Shown here: piece after piece, positions 43,735 through 53,501 of the stretch
Layout of the letters: each line of letters starts with the position of its first letter
Numbering within the stretch: the stretch's first letter is position 1
Origin: Thalassotalea euphylliae
GTDB taxonomy: Bacteria > Pseudomonadota > Gammaproteobacteria > Enterobacterales > Alteromonadaceae
NCBI RefSeq assembly: GCF_003390395.1
Contig: NZ_QUOV01000001.1
Span: 1,612,001-1,676,000, forward strand
DNA: 64,000 bases
Reading direction: 5' to 3'
Made by a program: the position numbers and the translations under genes
Notes under the pieces: model-generated
What the model was told of the DNA's origin: nothing
Databases searched by the model: none
What the model saw: the letters and a program-made list of their open reading frames with translations, nothing else

Positions 43735-44409
43735 GTGACTAGCCAGCTTCACCAACCTTCATTCTTTTATCGACACCGCTTTTGGTTATTGTTGTTAGCT
43801 GCTGCGACTTTGCGTCACTTGCCAATAGTCTCTCTGCCATTTAATTGGTTAGAAAGTTATTTTCACGAAGTCAGTCATGGTTTAGCGGCAATCATTGCAG
43901 GTGGAAAAATTATTCAAATAGAGCTTTTCCCCAACGGCGCTGGCTTATGTACTACGCAAGGTGGCAGCCGATTACTAACAGCATTTATGGGGTATAGCGG
44001 GGCGGCGATTTGGGGAGCGGCAATTTATTCCTTGTCGTCACTTAATCAGCGGATCACTCAATTAGTGACCGCCAGTATTTTAATACTTTTGGTATTGAGC
44101 TGTATTTTTTGGGTCAGAGATATACTAACGCTCATTATACTCGCTGTGTTAATTGCGCTTTTTGCGCTCAAAGTGAAGTTTTACCACCACCCTTGGTTAA
44201 TTGTCAGTGTGCAACTGGTTGGCCTAACAGTGCTGCTAAATGCCTTGTTAAGTCCATTGTATTTGATAGATGGCCGTCATCGCGGCGATGGTGCAACCTT
44301 AGCGGGCTTAACTGGCGTGCCAGAAATTTTATGGGTTGCAATCTGGCTAGCAATCGCTGTAGTTTTGTTATATCGACTGGCAAAACAATCCAATAAGAGA
44401 CTGAGTTGA
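43735..44409 (+). CDS. M50-family-like membrane metallopeptidase
   Basis: A 224-residue membrane protein with five or six helices and an HExxH zinc motif in SYFHEVSHGLAAIIAGGKI, followed by IELFPNGAGLCTTQGG, the arrangement of M50B-like peptidases. A second Asp-containing region, LYLIDGRHRGDGATLAGLTG, may give the third ligand. The start is a GTG at 43735. Proteolytic activity is inferred only from the motif. The stop overlaps the alpha/beta-hydrolase start, so the two are co-translated. Confidence 0.82.
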   Translation: MTSQLHQPSFFYRHRFWLLLLAAATLRHLPIVSLPFNWLESYFHEVSHGLAAIIAGGKIIQIELFPNGAGLCTTQGGSRLLTAFMGYSGAAIWGAAIYSLSSLNQRITQLVTASILILLVLSCIFWVRDILTLIILAVLIALFALKVKFYHHPWLIVSVQLVGLTVLLNALLSPLYLIDGRHRGDGATLAGLTGVPEILWVAIWLAIAVVLLYRLAKQSNKRLS

Positions 44410-45275
44410 GAATAACAACAGAAGAAACATGTTACGACATAAATGAAGTGTCACTGCATGGCTTAACCACAGGCGATGACGATCAGCCAATCACTTTATG
44501 TTTGCATGGCTGGCTTGATAACGCCGCCAGTTTTTTACCACTTATGCCATACTTACCAGACCGTAAGCTAATTGCCTTAGATTGGCCAGGGCATGGTTTT
44601 TCGTCTCACCGAAGCTTAGATGCTCACTACCATTTTATTGATTGGGTTTACGATTTAGTTCAGTTATTTGATGTAACGCAATGGCCGGCGGTCGATATTG
44701 TGGCTCATTCGATGGGCGGCATGGTAGCTACAGCGTTTGCTGCTGCCTTTCCTGAAAAAGTAAAATCGTTAACTTTGCTTGATTCAATAGGGCTTATTTC
44801 AGACAAGCCGGAAAATACCACAGAGCAATTGCGCAAAGGTTTAACTAGTCGCCTTAAAGGGTTGTCGAAGCAAAAAAACCAACATCCGTCGATAGAGTCA
44901 GCTGTGAAGGCAAGAGTTGCGGTGTCAGATATGGCGTATGAGCAAGCACAGTTAATTGTGAAACGCGGCTTAGTGCAGCAAGGTGGTAGCTATATTTGGC
45001 GTGCTGACAGTCGCTTAAGAAATGCCTCGCCATATCGGTTAACCGTAGAGCAAGCCAAACAACTTATTTCAGATGTGCAGTGTCCCGTTAATTTAGTTTA
45101 CGGTGACAATGGGTTGGAAATGGTGCATTTAGGCATCAAAGAATTCTCAGCACTATTCAGTGATTTAACCGTACATAAAGTCTCTGGTGGGCACCATGTG
45201 CACATGGAAGCGCCAGAGCAGGTTGCTGAAAAGATAACCGCATTTTGGCAGCAAATCGCGGCAAAAGTACCGTAA
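44406..45275 (+). CDS. alpha/beta-fold hydrolase
   Basis: A 289-residue cytoplasmic hydrolase. Oxyanion-hole region LCLHGWLDNAASF, nucleophile elbow VAHSMGGMVATA, Asp region VYGDNGLE and catalytic His in SGGHHVHMEAPEQVAEKI are all present. It starts at a TTG that overlaps the stop of the M50-like gene. It is related to epoxide hydrolase and MhpC-type enzymes, but the substrate is unknown. Confidence 0.88.
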   Translation: MRITTEETCYDINEVSLHGLTTGDDDQPITLCLHGWLDNAASFLPLMPYLPDRKLIALDWPGHGFSSHRSLDAHYHFIDWVYDLVQLFDVTQWPAVDIVAHSMGGMVATAFAAAFPEKVKSLTLLDSIGLISDKPENTTEQLRKGLTSRLKGLSKQKNQHPSIESAVKARVAVSDMAYEQAQLIVKRGLVQQGGSYIWRADSRLRNASPYRLTVEQAKQLISDVQCPVNLVYGDNGLEMVHLGIKEFSALFSDLTVHKVSGGHHVHMEAPEQVAEKITAFWQQIAAKVP

Positions 45276-45496
45276 AATTTACAAAATTCGCGAAAGTTGT
45301 CGCTAAGTTACTCCACAAAAAACTAGGATTTTTGGCCAAAGTGTGGAATCATCTCTAACTTTCGAGTAAAAGCTCAGGTAAAAGTAGACCGTAAATCTTT
45401 ACGCAAACCGCCTGACGAACGCATGCCAATTCATATTGGTATTACTATAAAAATTATAATTATCACGCGTGTCTAAATAGAATTGAGGAGATGACT

Positions 45497-47152
45497 GTGG
45501 AAAAAATTTGGCTTGAAAAAAGTTACCCACCCGGTGTTCCACACGAAATAGACCCCGACAAATACTCATCAATTGTCGAAATGTTTGACAAGTACGTTGG
45601 CATTTACGCGCAGCGCACCGCCTTTATTAATATGGGCGCAGAAATCACTTACAGTGAATTAGCCGAACAGGCTAGTGCGTTTGCAGCATACCTGCAAAAG
45701 GAATTGGGCTTAGTTAAGGGCGACAAGTTTGCCATTATGGTACCGAACACCTTGCAATACCCTGTTGCTTTATTTGGTGCGCTAAAAGCAGGCTTAACGG
45801 TTGTTAATGTTAACCCGCTATACACGGCGCGTGAGCTTAAGCATCAGTTGAACGACTCTGGTACTAAAGCCATGTTGATCGTTGAAAATTTCGCTCATAC
45901 CTTGCAAGAAGTTATCTCAGATACGCCTGTTGAAAAAGTTATCTTAACTGGTTTAGGTGATCGCCTAGGTGGTTTAAAAGGCAAGTTAGTTAACTTTGCC
46001 GTGAAATACGTGAAGAAAATGGTGCCGAGTTACTCACTGGCAAACACCGTTAAATTCAACCACGTTATTGCCAAAGGCGAGAGCTTAACGTTAGACCCAG
46101 TTGAGATTACTGGTGAAGACTTAGCTTTCTTACAATACACTGGTGGCACCACGGGTGTATCAAAAGGGGCAATGTTAACGCACCGCAATATGGTGGCGAA
46201 CTTAGAGCAAGCAAAAGCCGCGATTCGTCCGGTATTAAAAGATGGCGAAGAGTTGGTGGTTACCGCACTGCCGCTTTACCATATTTTTGCACTAACAGCG
46301 AACTGCCTGACGTTTATGACATTAGGTGGTACTAACTTGTTGATTACTAACCCGCGCGATATGCCGAGCTTTGTTAAAGAGCTAGGTAAATACCCATTCA
46401 CGGCAATTACAGGTGTAAATACACTGTTTAATGGTTTAGTGAACACACCGGGCTTTGCGCAATTAGACTTCTCAAAACTGAAGTTATCGCTAGGTGGCGG
46501 TATGGCAGTGCAACGTCCAGTCGCAGAGCGTTGGGAAGATGTTACAAAAACGCGTTTACTTGAAGGTTATGGCCTAACAGAATGTTCACCTATGGTGACT
46601 ATTAGCCCGTATAACCAAACCGCATTTAATGGCTCAATTGGCTTACCTGCACCATCTACTCATATTAAAATTGTGCGTGAAGATGGCACAACGGCTGGTG
46701 TGAATGAGCCAGGCGAAATGTGTGTTAGTGGTCCACAAGTCATGAAAGGTTACTACAATCGCCAAGAAGCTACCGATGAAATATTAACTGACGGCTGGTT
46801 AGCGACAGGTGATATTGCTGAGATGGATGAGCACGGCTTCTTCAGAATTGTTGATCGTAAAAAAGACATGATTTTGGTTTCTGGCTTTAATGTCTTCCCT
46901 AACGAAATTGAAGAAGTGGCAATGATGCACGAAGGTGTTGTTGAAGCTGCAGCAGTTGGTGTGCCTCACGAAGTTAGTGGTGAAATCATTAAACTGTTTA
47001 TCGTTAAGAAAGACGATTCACTTACGCAAAAGAACATTATCGAACACTGTGCTAAGCACTTAACGAATTATAAAGTGCCTAAGTTGATTGAGTTTAGAGA
47101 CGACTTACCGAAAACCAACGTAGGCAAAATTTTACGTCGTGAACTAAGGTAG
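45497..47152 (+). CDS. fadD: long-chain fatty acid-CoA ligase
   Basis: A 551-residue AMP-forming enzyme that activates fatty acids for beta-oxidation. AMP-binding motif [31 protein letters not shown], and [36 protein letters not shown] match E. coli FadD through the sequence. I choose the GTG at 45497 (VEKIWLEK, compare MKKVWLNR of E. coli), because GAGGAG ends six bases before it; the ATG at 45491 would touch that ribosome-binding site. It is followed by the IS element. Confidence 0.96.
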   Translation: MEKIWLEKSYPPGVPHEIDPDKYSSIVEMFDKYVGIYAQRTAFINMGAEITYSELAEQASAFAAYLQKELGLVKGDKFAIMVPNTLQYPVALFGALKAGLTVVNVNPLYTARELKHQLNDSGTKAMLIVENFAHTLQEVISDTPVEKVILTGLGDRLGGLKGKLVNFAVKYVKKMVPSYSLANTVKFNHVIAKGESLTLDPVEITGEDLAFLQYTGGTTGVSKGAMLTHRNMVANLEQAKAAIRPVLKDGEELVVTALPLYHIFALTANCLTFMTLGGTNLLITNPRDMPSFVKELGKYPFTAITGVNTLFNGLVNTPGFAQLDFSKLKLSLGGGMAVQRPVAERWEDVTKTRLLEGYGLTECSPMVTISPYNQTAFNGSIGLPAPSTHIKIVREDGTTAGVNEPGEMCVSGPQVMKGYYNRQEATDEILTDGWLATGDIAEMDEHGFFRIVDRKKDMILVSGFNVFPNEIEEVAMMHEGVVEAAAVGVPHEVSGEIIKLFIVKKDDSLTQKNIIEHCAKHLTNYKVPKLIEFRDDLPKTNVGKILRRELR

Positions 47153-47282
47153 TAACCCTACAATTAGTTAACTTCGCAGCACTATTAATTAACTTCGTAT
47201 TATTAAAAAAGCCGACATATTGTCTAATGCCGATCAGTTAAGAAATTTAATCGATCGGTTGACCGATATTTAAAAGGCTTCA

Positions 47283-47317
47283 AAATCCGATATCAGTTTT
47301 CTGCTATCGGATTTTTT
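47283..47317 (+). terminator. terminator-like hairpin just before the transposase start
   Basis: AAATCCGATA at 47283 pairs with TATCGGATTT around a 15-base loop and is followed by a run of seven T that ends two bases before the ATG at 47319. It could stop transcripts entering from fadD. It also occupies the place of a ribosome-binding site, which is otherwise not visible. Confidence 0.65.
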
Positions 47318-47318
47318 T

Positions 47319-48647
47319 ATGCCCCTTGTCCAAGCTTTTGAAGATGTATCGTCGTTTTTAGATGACGTTAATACACTGGATAAACTCAAAGCGATACTTG
47401 ACCCAAATATTCTTGAACAAGCTTTCGAGTATGCCGGAGTTGCGACAGTAAGGCGAAGAAGGCTGCCATTGGAAGCGGTTATGTGGTCAGTGATAGGAAT
47501 GAGTCTATTTCGTCATGAAACGGTTTGGGATATTGCCAGTCGTCTTGATATTTCTCTCCCCGGCAAACATAAGCTAGTAGCGCCTAGTGCGCTTGTACAA
47601 GGGCGCCAACGCTTAGGTTACGAAGCGGTGCAACAAACATTTCAATTACTTGCTCATAGAGCATTTTCTACTCATGCCTTTGAGCATTGGTGTGGGTTAA
47701 ATTTGCTCGCGGTAGATGGTGTAGTTTTTCGCACACAAGACAATGAAGATAACCGTGTAGCGTTTGGGAGTGACCGTAATCAGCGCGGTGAAGGCAGTTA
47801 TCCTCAGATACGCATGTGTGGGCTCATGGAAGTGTCAAGCCACCTGTTATTGGATAGTGCATTTGATAGTCGCCATGTGGGCGAAATGACATTAGCAGAG
47901 CGACTTTTGCCAACAGTACCAGAAGAGTCTTTAACCCTATTCGATCGAGGTTATTATTCACTGGGGCTTTTGCATAACTGGCAACATCAAGGGCAAAATA
48001 CTCATTGGATGATCCCCGCGAGAAAAGACCTACAGTATCAAGTTGAACGCAGCTTGGGTGAATACGATAAGATAGTCACATTATCGACCAGCCCACAAGC
48101 AAGAAAGAAATTTAGGGGGCTGCCTGCACACCTCACTGCGAGGCTCACGTCATACCAAGTGAATGGAAAGTCTTATCGTGTACTAAGCTCATTAACCGAC
48201 CCGCTACGATTTCCATACGATGAACTCACCGAAGTCTATACGCAGCGCTGGGAAATCGAACTAGGATTTAGGGAGATGAAGCAGGGATTACATCAAGCCA
48301 AACATGTCCTACGTAGTAAAAAGCCTGACATGGTGCGTCAGGAGTTATGGGGACTTTTACTGGCTTATAACCTGATACGTATTGCGATGCTTGATGCCGC
48401 CAACGCAGATGAAATGATATCACCAACGAGGCTAAGTTTTAGTTTATGCATGCGACACGTGATTGCATTTCTCATGCTTACACCGATACGTAGCGCAAGC
48501 AAACTGCCAATTCACTATGAGGAATTACTCACCACCTTGAGGATGTTTACATTACCAGACAAATTACCCGATAGGCATTACCCAAGAGTCGTTAGAAAGA
48601 AACCGACGAAATATCCTTATAAACGAAAAATGCCAGTCAGCTCTTAA
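47319..48647 (+). CDS. IS4-family transposase
   Basis: A 442-residue DDE transposase with an intact frame. An N-terminal IS4-type domain (LEQAFEYAGVATVRRRRLPLEAVMWSVIGMSLFR) is followed by the catalytic core: first Asp in LLAVDGVVFRT, second in TLFDRGYYSLGLL, and the Glu in the YREK-type signature YTQRWEIELGFREMKQGLHQ. Because all motifs are present, the element may still be active. Expression is probably restricted by the hairpin abutting the start codon. Confidence 0.93.
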   Translation: MPLVQAFEDVSSFLDDVNTLDKLKAILDPNILEQAFEYAGVATVRRRRLPLEAVMWSVIGMSLFRHETVWDIASRLDISLPGKHKLVAPSALVQGRQRLGYEAVQQTFQLLAHRAFSTHAFEHWCGLNLLAVDGVVFRTQDNEDNRVAFGSDRNQRGEGSYPQIRMCGLMEVSSHLLLDSAFDSRHVGEMTLAERLLPTVPEESLTLFDRGYYSLGLLHNWQHQGQNTHWMIPARKDLQYQVERSLGEYDKIVTLSTSPQARKKFRGLPAHLTARLTSYQVNGKSYRVLSSLTDPLRFPYDELTEVYTQRWEIELGFREMKQGLHQAKHVLRSKKPDMVRQELWGLLLAYNLIRIAMLDAANADEMISPTRLSFSLCMRHVIAFLMLTPIRSASKLPIHYEELLTTLRMFTLPDKLPDRHYPRVVRKKPTKYPYKRKMPVSS

Positions 48648-48717
48648 CTGACTGGCATTAGACATATTGTCGGCTTTTTTGTGGCTGCTATTAAAGGCTC
48701 AGATAATAGTTATTCAT

Positions 48718-48764
48718 GCAAAAGTACTTAACGTAAAAGTAACTGGCGCAAAAGTGCTTAGCGC
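48718..48764. repeat. 15-bp degenerate tandem repeat, three units
   Basis: Three units of the type GCAAAAGTGCTTAGC, with changes, lie between the IS and the end of yciK. Confidence 0.5.
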
Positions 48765-48787
48765 ATCAACTCTCTTGCTTACAAATG

Positions 48788-49525
48788 CTATTGCGCTTTT
48801 AATACTTGGCCGTTAACTGCTGCGCTATCGTCTGACATTAGGTAAACGTATAGCGGCATAATGTCTTTCGGTGTTGCTAGCGTGTCTGGGTTTTCACCTG
48901 GGTAGGCTGTTGCACGCATCGCTGTGCGTGTGCCACCTGGGTTAATTGCGTTAGTGCGTAAATTCGTCCCTTCGAACTCGTCAGCAATTAACTCCATCAT
49001 ACCTTCTGTGGCGAATTTCGACATACTGTAAGTCGCCCAAAATGCTCGGCCTTTGCCACCAACGGTTGAGGTCGTAAACACTAACGAGGCTTTGTCAGCT
49101 TTTTGTAGCGCTGTAATTAGGGCTTGCGCCATCATCATTTGTGCTTTGACATTAATTTGCATGACATCGTCAAACGTTTGTTCGTGAATGTTCACAAATG
49201 GTGTTAACTCACCTAGCACTGAGGCATTAAGTAATGCACCATCGAGCTTACCAAATTGGTCAATAATGGTACTGGTCATGTCGATATAGTGTTGCTTTGT
49301 CGCACCTTTCATATCGAGTGGAACGATAGCTGGCTCAGGATTACCAGCAGCAACGATTTCATCGTAAACGTTTTCAAGCTTTTCAACCGTTCGGCCAAGT
49401 AAGATAACAGTCGCGCCGAGTTCGGCATAAGTTAATGCTGCTTGCTTACCAATACCGTCACCAGCACCAGTGATCAAAATTGTTTTATCTTTCAAACAGC
49501 TATTTTGAATTGTGTAGTCAAACAT
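48788..49525 (-). CDS. yciK: SDR-family NAD(P)-dependent oxidoreductase YciK
   Basis: A 245-residue short-chain dehydrogenase. Cofactor site ILITGAGDGIGKQAALTYAELGA, the catalytic Ser in VFTTSTVGGKGRAFW and the Tyr-x-x-x-Lys in ATYSMSKFATEGM. NPGGTRTAMRATAYPGENP is typical of the YciK group. The substrate is not established. In E. coli yciK is next to sohB; here a lipase gene separates them, and the orientation suggests divergent expression from a shared 270-bp region. Confidence 0.92.
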   Translation of the reverse strand: MFDYTIQNSCLKDKTILITGAGDGIGKQAALTYAELGATVILLGRTVEKLENVYDEIVAAGNPEPAIVPLDMKGATKQHYIDMTSTIIDQFGKLDGALLNASVLGELTPFVNIHEQTFDDVMQINVKAQMMMAQALITALQKADKASLVFTTSTVGGKGRAFWATYSMSKFATEGMMELIADEFEGTNLRTNAINPGGTRTAMRATAYPGENPDTLATPKDIMPLYVYLMSDDSAAVNGQVLKAQ

Positions 49526-49795
49526 CGAGTATTTATCACATTGATTTTAGTGCTGTAATTTTACGCTTCCTAAGCTGATATGACGAGTGAAAATTCCCAA
49601 GATTCAGCAGATTTATTGAAAAAGCGAGATAAAAACAAAAAAACGCTAGCGCTCTTGTGCAACTTTGTGTAGCTTAAAAATTGTCTAATATGTTGGCGGA
49701 AGTAGTGTAAAAGCTCTAATTTTTTTTGGAAAAAAGCTAACAAAGTCAAATGGATAAAAGCAAAAAATAAATAGACTAGACTCTGGGGAGATGCA

Positions 49796-52216
49796 ATGAA
49801 AAAGCTAGTACTAAGTATCGCTATCGCTGGTGCACTTGGATTAAGTGGCTGTGATGATGAAACCATTCGCGATGTAGAACAAGAGGTCGCAGAAAACGGC
49901 CCTGTAACCACACCAACAGCCCGTATAATTTTTGATCCGACAGCGGGCGATCTTTCAGTTCCAAACGATTTACTTTTCTTAGGTACCACTGATGGTACGT
50001 TAAACCCGCCGGTTAGCGATCCTACTGATTCTTCAGATCCGTTTTTTGCGCTTAGTGCGCTTGATGGTTGGTCTACCGTTCAACCATTTAGAATTGATGT
50101 TGATTTACCGCCAGGCGTCAGTTTAGATGCAAACAGTGTTGCTAACCCAGCATCTGTACGTATTTTTGAAACAGAATTTGGCGGCCCAACTGCATCATCA
50201 GCAGAGTGTGCGGCATTGCCACAAGGCGCTGCTTGTCAGGTGGTTGGTGAACTAACGTTTGGCGTTGATTTTATCTCGCAAATGTCTGGTGATGGCGTAG
50301 CTGTTGTACCATTAAAACCGCTCAAAGCTAAAACGGGTTACCTCATTGTTTTAACAAATTCACTACAAGACGATACTGGTAAAGCAGTTGCGGGTTCCTT
50401 TACTTATGAGCTTGTCCAGCAAGACTTAGCGACTAAGCCGCTAGCAACTGATTCTCAGTTAGCACTTCAAGGCGCAGTAAACAGTTTTGAGAATGCCGTA
50501 AGCGGTGCTGGTGTTGATAAATCTAGCATTATCTACACCGCGGCAATGACCACACAATCAACGGTTGATGCGGTTGCAACGGTTAAACAAGTGATGGCTG
50601 CGGGCTTACAACTAGGCAACGTGCCGACTATTGCTATTCAAGATACTTCAATTTCGGTATTTGACGCATTAACATCGCAAGGTGTAACGCTACCAGCTGA
50701 ATTGGCGCCGGTTTATCAAGCAGCTAACCTAATGCAAGGCTCAATTACTTTGCCATATTACTTAGGTACACCAAGTGCTGAAAATCCATTGGCACCAGTA
50801 AACGATTGGTGGAAAGCACAATGTGATTCAGGTGCTATGCTAGCGGGTCTTGCTGCACAAAACCCAGGTGCAATTCCGGCTGACGCTGTGAGTGAGGGTG
50901 ACGGCCTATGTTTAGCAATTTCTGCAGCGGCAGGTTTAGCAGCACCAGGTTTACGTGATTTACGTGGCGTATTAGATTTAGATACAGAGCGTAACATCAC
51001 AAAATTCAACCCAATGCCAGAAAAGCGCGCAGATATGACGCTTGATGTGCAAGTAACTACGCCAGACATGGCGGTGGCTAATGCGGTACGCGCAAGCTTA
51101 GGTTTACCAGCGTTAACACAACCAGAAGCGGGTTGGCCGGTTGCTATTTTACAGCACGGCATTACTTCTCGAAAAGAAGACATGCTAGCGATTACCGGTG
51201 CATTGGCAATTCAAGGTATTGCAACGGCCGCGATTGATCACCCAATTCACGGTAGCCGTGGTTTTGATTTAGATGGTGATGGTGTTGATGATTTGAATGC
51301 TTCAACGGTTTCAGCAACACACTACATGAACTTAGGCAACTTGCTAACAACGCGTGATAACTTACGTCAAAGTACTGTTGATACACTTGGTTTACGCTTA
51401 GGCCTTAACTTTGCTGGGGGTGTTGACGCAGCTGGTGCTGCAATCTCATTAGATGGCTCAAAAGTTTACTTCTTAGGCCACTCATTAGGTGCTATCTCTG
51501 GTATCAACACAGTTGCATTAGCAAACTTATCGTTAGATCCTGCAGTTGACCCGTTATTTAAAGTATCGGCAACTTCGTTTGCGATGCCAGGTGTTGGTGT
51601 TGCTAACTTATTGCTTGAATCAGCTGCATTTAGCGGTCTGATCAAGGCAAGCTTAACGCTAGCAACATCAGAAGAGTTCGCAGCATTTGTAGCAGCAACT
51701 TTCCCAGGTCAGCCAAGTGAAGCTGAGCTTGTACAAGCGTTCAATACCTTCTTTGCAGCGTTAACGCCAGCGCAACAAGCTGAATTAAATGGCGCGTTTG
51801 CACAATTTACCTTTGCAGCACAAACTGTAACAGATGCTGGCGACCCAGCTAACTACGCAGGTATGGTGGCGATGACACAAACGCCGACACACTTAATTGA
51901 AGTGGTTGGTAATGGCGCTGATAACTTATCAGATCAAGTTATTCCTAACACAGTGAGCTCAACACCGTTATCAGGTACAGAAGCTGCGATTGCACTACTT
52001 GGCCTACCAGGTGTTAGCGAAACAACGGAAGGTTCTGGTGCGGTTCGTTTCACTTACGGTCACCATGCGTCAATTCTTGACCCGTCAATTCGCCCAGAAG
52101 CAACTAACCCTGCACAAACAGCAGCAGCAACTGCTGAGATGCAAGGTCAAGTGGCTACCTTCTTTGCGACTATGGGACAGTTAGTTTCAATCACTAACAG
52201 TGATGTTGTGATGTAA
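49796..52216 (+). CDS. VolA/Pla-1-type extracellular lipase lipoprotein
   Basis: An 806-residue surface lipoprotein. MKKLVLSIAIAGALGLSGCD is a lipoprotein signal. The N-terminal half contains the Ig-like region with ARIIFDPTAGDLSVPNDLLF, the VolA/Pla-1 family opening. The alpha/beta-hydrolase part has ILQHGITSRKEDML for the oxyanion hole and the nucleophile elbow FLGHSLGAISGIN, with a candidate catalytic His in YGHHASIL. In Vibrio, VolA cleaves lysophosphatidylcholine at the cell surface so the fatty acid can be used. GGGGAG precedes the ATG. The fadD gene 2.6 kb away would suit the product, but they are not in one operon. Confidence 0.9.
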   Translation: MKKLVLSIAIAGALGLSGCDDETIRDVEQEVAENGPVTTPTARIIFDPTAGDLSVPNDLLFLGTTDGTLNPPVSDPTDSSDPFFALSALDGWSTVQPFRIDVDLPPGVSLDANSVANPASVRIFETEFGGPTASSAECAALPQGAACQVVGELTFGVDFISQMSGDGVAVVPLKPLKAKTGYLIVLTNSLQDDTGKAVAGSFTYELVQQDLATKPLATDSQLALQGAVNSFENAVSGAGVDKSSIIYTAAMTTQSTVDAVATVKQVMAAGLQLGNVPTIAIQDTSISVFDALTSQGVTLPAELAPVYQAANLMQGSITLPYYLGTPSAENPLAPVNDWWKAQCDSGAMLAGLAAQNPGAIPADAVSEGDGLCLAISAAAGLAAPGLRDLRGVLDLDTERNITKFNPMPEKRADMTLDVQVTTPDMAVANAVRASLGLPALTQPEAGWPVAILQHGITSRKEDMLAITGALAIQGIATAAIDHPIHGSRGFDLDGDGVDDLNASTVSATHYMNLGNLLTTRDNLRQSTVDTLGLRLGLNFAGGVDAAGAAISLDGSKVYFLGHSLGAISGINTVALANLSLDPAVDPLFKVSATSFAMPGVGVANLLLESAAFSGLIKASLTLATSEEFAAFVAATFPGQPSEAELVQAFNTFFAALTPAQQAELNGAFAQFTFAAQTVTDAGDPANYAGMVAMTQTPTHLIEVVGNGADNLSDQVIPNTVSSTPLSGTEAAIALLGLPGVSETTEGSGAVRFTYGHHASILDPSIRPEATNPAQTAAATAEMQGQVATFFATMGQLVSITNSDVVM

Positions 52217-52237
52217 GCAACAAGATGAAATATTGCT

Positions 52238-52266
52238 AAAAGCTCCCAATTGGGAGCTTTTTTTTT
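52238..52266 (+). terminator. rho-independent terminator after the lipase gene
   Basis: AAAAGCTCCCAAT pairs with the TTGGGAGCTTTT arm, forming a near-perfect stem with a long T-run, 22 bp after the stop. Confidence 0.85.
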
Positions 52267-52352
52267 GCTAAAACATCCATATATAGTAGTAAAGTCATTA
52301 GTCAAAATCATACGGCCATGGCAGGCTGTTGCTAGAAAAATTGGAGATAGCA

Positions 52353-53399
52353 TTGGAATTTTTATACGAATACGGTTTGTTCTTGGCCAAAGTGGTCACT
52401 TTTGTGTTGGCGGTTGTGGTGATCGTCGCTGTCGGTGCCGGTGCTGCGATGAAGCAAAAAGGTCGCAAAGGTGAGCTGGAGATCGAAGATTTATCAGAGC
52501 ATTTTGAAGACGTTGAACTAGAAGTTACTCATGCACTTTTAACTAAAGACGAGTTAAAAGAAAAAGAGAAACAAGATAAAAAAGCTGAAAAAGAGAAGGC
52601 CAAAGCAGCGAAAGCGAACAAGGGTAGTGACGAAGCCGATAAAACTAAACCAAGAATGTTTGTATTAGACTTTAATGGCAGTATCGACGCAAAAGAAGTA
52701 TCGGGTTTACGTGAAGAAGTTTCAGCCGTGTTAGCCGTTGCTAAGCCTGAAGATGAAGTGTTTGTAAAATTGGAATCAGGTGGTGGCATGGTGCATGGCT
52801 ATGGTCTTGCATCATCACAGCTAGATCGTATTCGCCAACGTGATATTCCACTCACCATTTCAGTTGATAAAGTGGCTGCGAGTGGTGGTTACATGATGGC
52901 CTGCGTTGCCAATAAAATTATCGCCGCGCCATTTGCTATTTTAGGTTCGATTGGTGTGATCGCCCAAGTACCTAACTTTAATAAACTACTGAAAAAGAAT
53001 GATATCGACTTTGAACAGTTAACTGCTGGTGAATTTAAGCGCACGCTTACTATGTTTGGTGAGAATACAGACAAAGGTCGTGAGAAATTTGTTGAAGAGT
53101 TAGAAGAAACGCATCAGTTGTTTAAAGACTTTGTTAGTGAGCGTCGTCCGTTACTAGATATTTCGAAAGTAGCTACTGGTGAACATTGGTTTGGAACAAA
53201 AGCTAAAACATTGGGTTTAGTTGATGATATTCAAACCAGCGACGATTATTTATTTGCAGCAGCAAAAACTCATAAGATTGTCGGCCTAAAATATGCGACT
53301 AAAAAAGGCTTAGCGGAAAAACTATCAAAAGCTGCATCAATGTCAGCAGATAGCTTTATCTCGCGATTAATTCAGCGCAATCGTATCTTTCCAAGTTAA
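52353..53399 (+). CDS. sohB: S49-family inner-membrane protease SohB
   Basis: A 348-residue signal-peptide-peptidase-type serine protease. An N-terminal helix (GLFLAKVVTFVLAVVVIVAV) anchors it, a Lys/Glu/Ala-rich coiled segment follows, then the protease with the nucleophile in VAASGGYMMACVA and the catalytic Lys in GEFKRTLTMFGEN. The TTG at 52353 (LEFLYEYGLFLAK, compare MELLSEYGLFLAK in E. coli) is preceded by GGAGA at 52343-52347; an ATG 24 bases upstream would add eight unrelated residues. The length matches E. coli SohB (349). Confidence 0.95.
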   Translation: MEFLYEYGLFLAKVVTFVLAVVVIVAVGAGAAMKQKGRKGELEIEDLSEHFEDVELEVTHALLTKDELKEKEKQDKKAEKEKAKAAKANKGSDEADKTKPRMFVLDFNGSIDAKEVSGLREEVSAVLAVAKPEDEVFVKLESGGGMVHGYGLASSQLDRIRQRDIPLTISVDKVAASGGYMMACVANKIIAAPFAILGSIGVIAQVPNFNKLLKKNDIDFEQLTAGEFKRTLTMFGENTDKGREKFVEELEETHQLFKDFVSERRPLLDISKVATGEHWFGTKAKTLGLVDDIQTSDDYLFAAAKTHKIVGLKYATKKGLAEKLSKAASMSADSFISRLIQRNRIFPS

Positions 53400-53430
53400 T
53401 CGAGCAGTCAAATTTATATTGATTAGCTTG

Positions 53431-53467
53431 AAAGGCGTTTAGTGCTGATGTACTAAGCGCCTTTTTT
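53431..53467 (+). terminator. rho-independent terminator after sohB
   Basis: AAAGGCG-TTTAGT pairs with ACTAAGCGCCTT around GCTGATGT and is followed by a T-run. It is 32 bp past the stop. Confidence 0.8.
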
Positions 53468-53501
53468 ATGTTTTCAATTAGCAGTCCTAAATACAAATAA
53501 C

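Larger units (their letters stand above)
47211..48674 (+). mobile_element. complete IS4-family insertion sequence
   Basis: The left end GCCGACATATTGTCTAATGC and the right end read as reverse complement, GCCGACAATATGTCTAATGC, are the first 20 bases of a ~33-bp imperfect inverted repeat running on to CAGTTAAGA. A run of six A precedes the left end and six T follow the right end, so the repeat may be six bases longer on each side. One transposase gene fills the element. No clear target-site duplication is seen. It sits between fadD and yciK. Confidence 0.85.

Noticed and set aside
47160..47210. Target-site duplication around the IS4 element
   Set aside because: The flanks (TTATT on the left, GTGGCTG on the right) share no convincing direct repeat; the A6/T6 runs are inverted and probably part of the ends.
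49570..49989. Minus-strand frame of 139 codons at the start of the lipase gene
   Set aside because: It overlaps the lipoprotein signal and early domain of the lipase in antisense and has a Ser/Phe-rich composition typical of an antisense frame.
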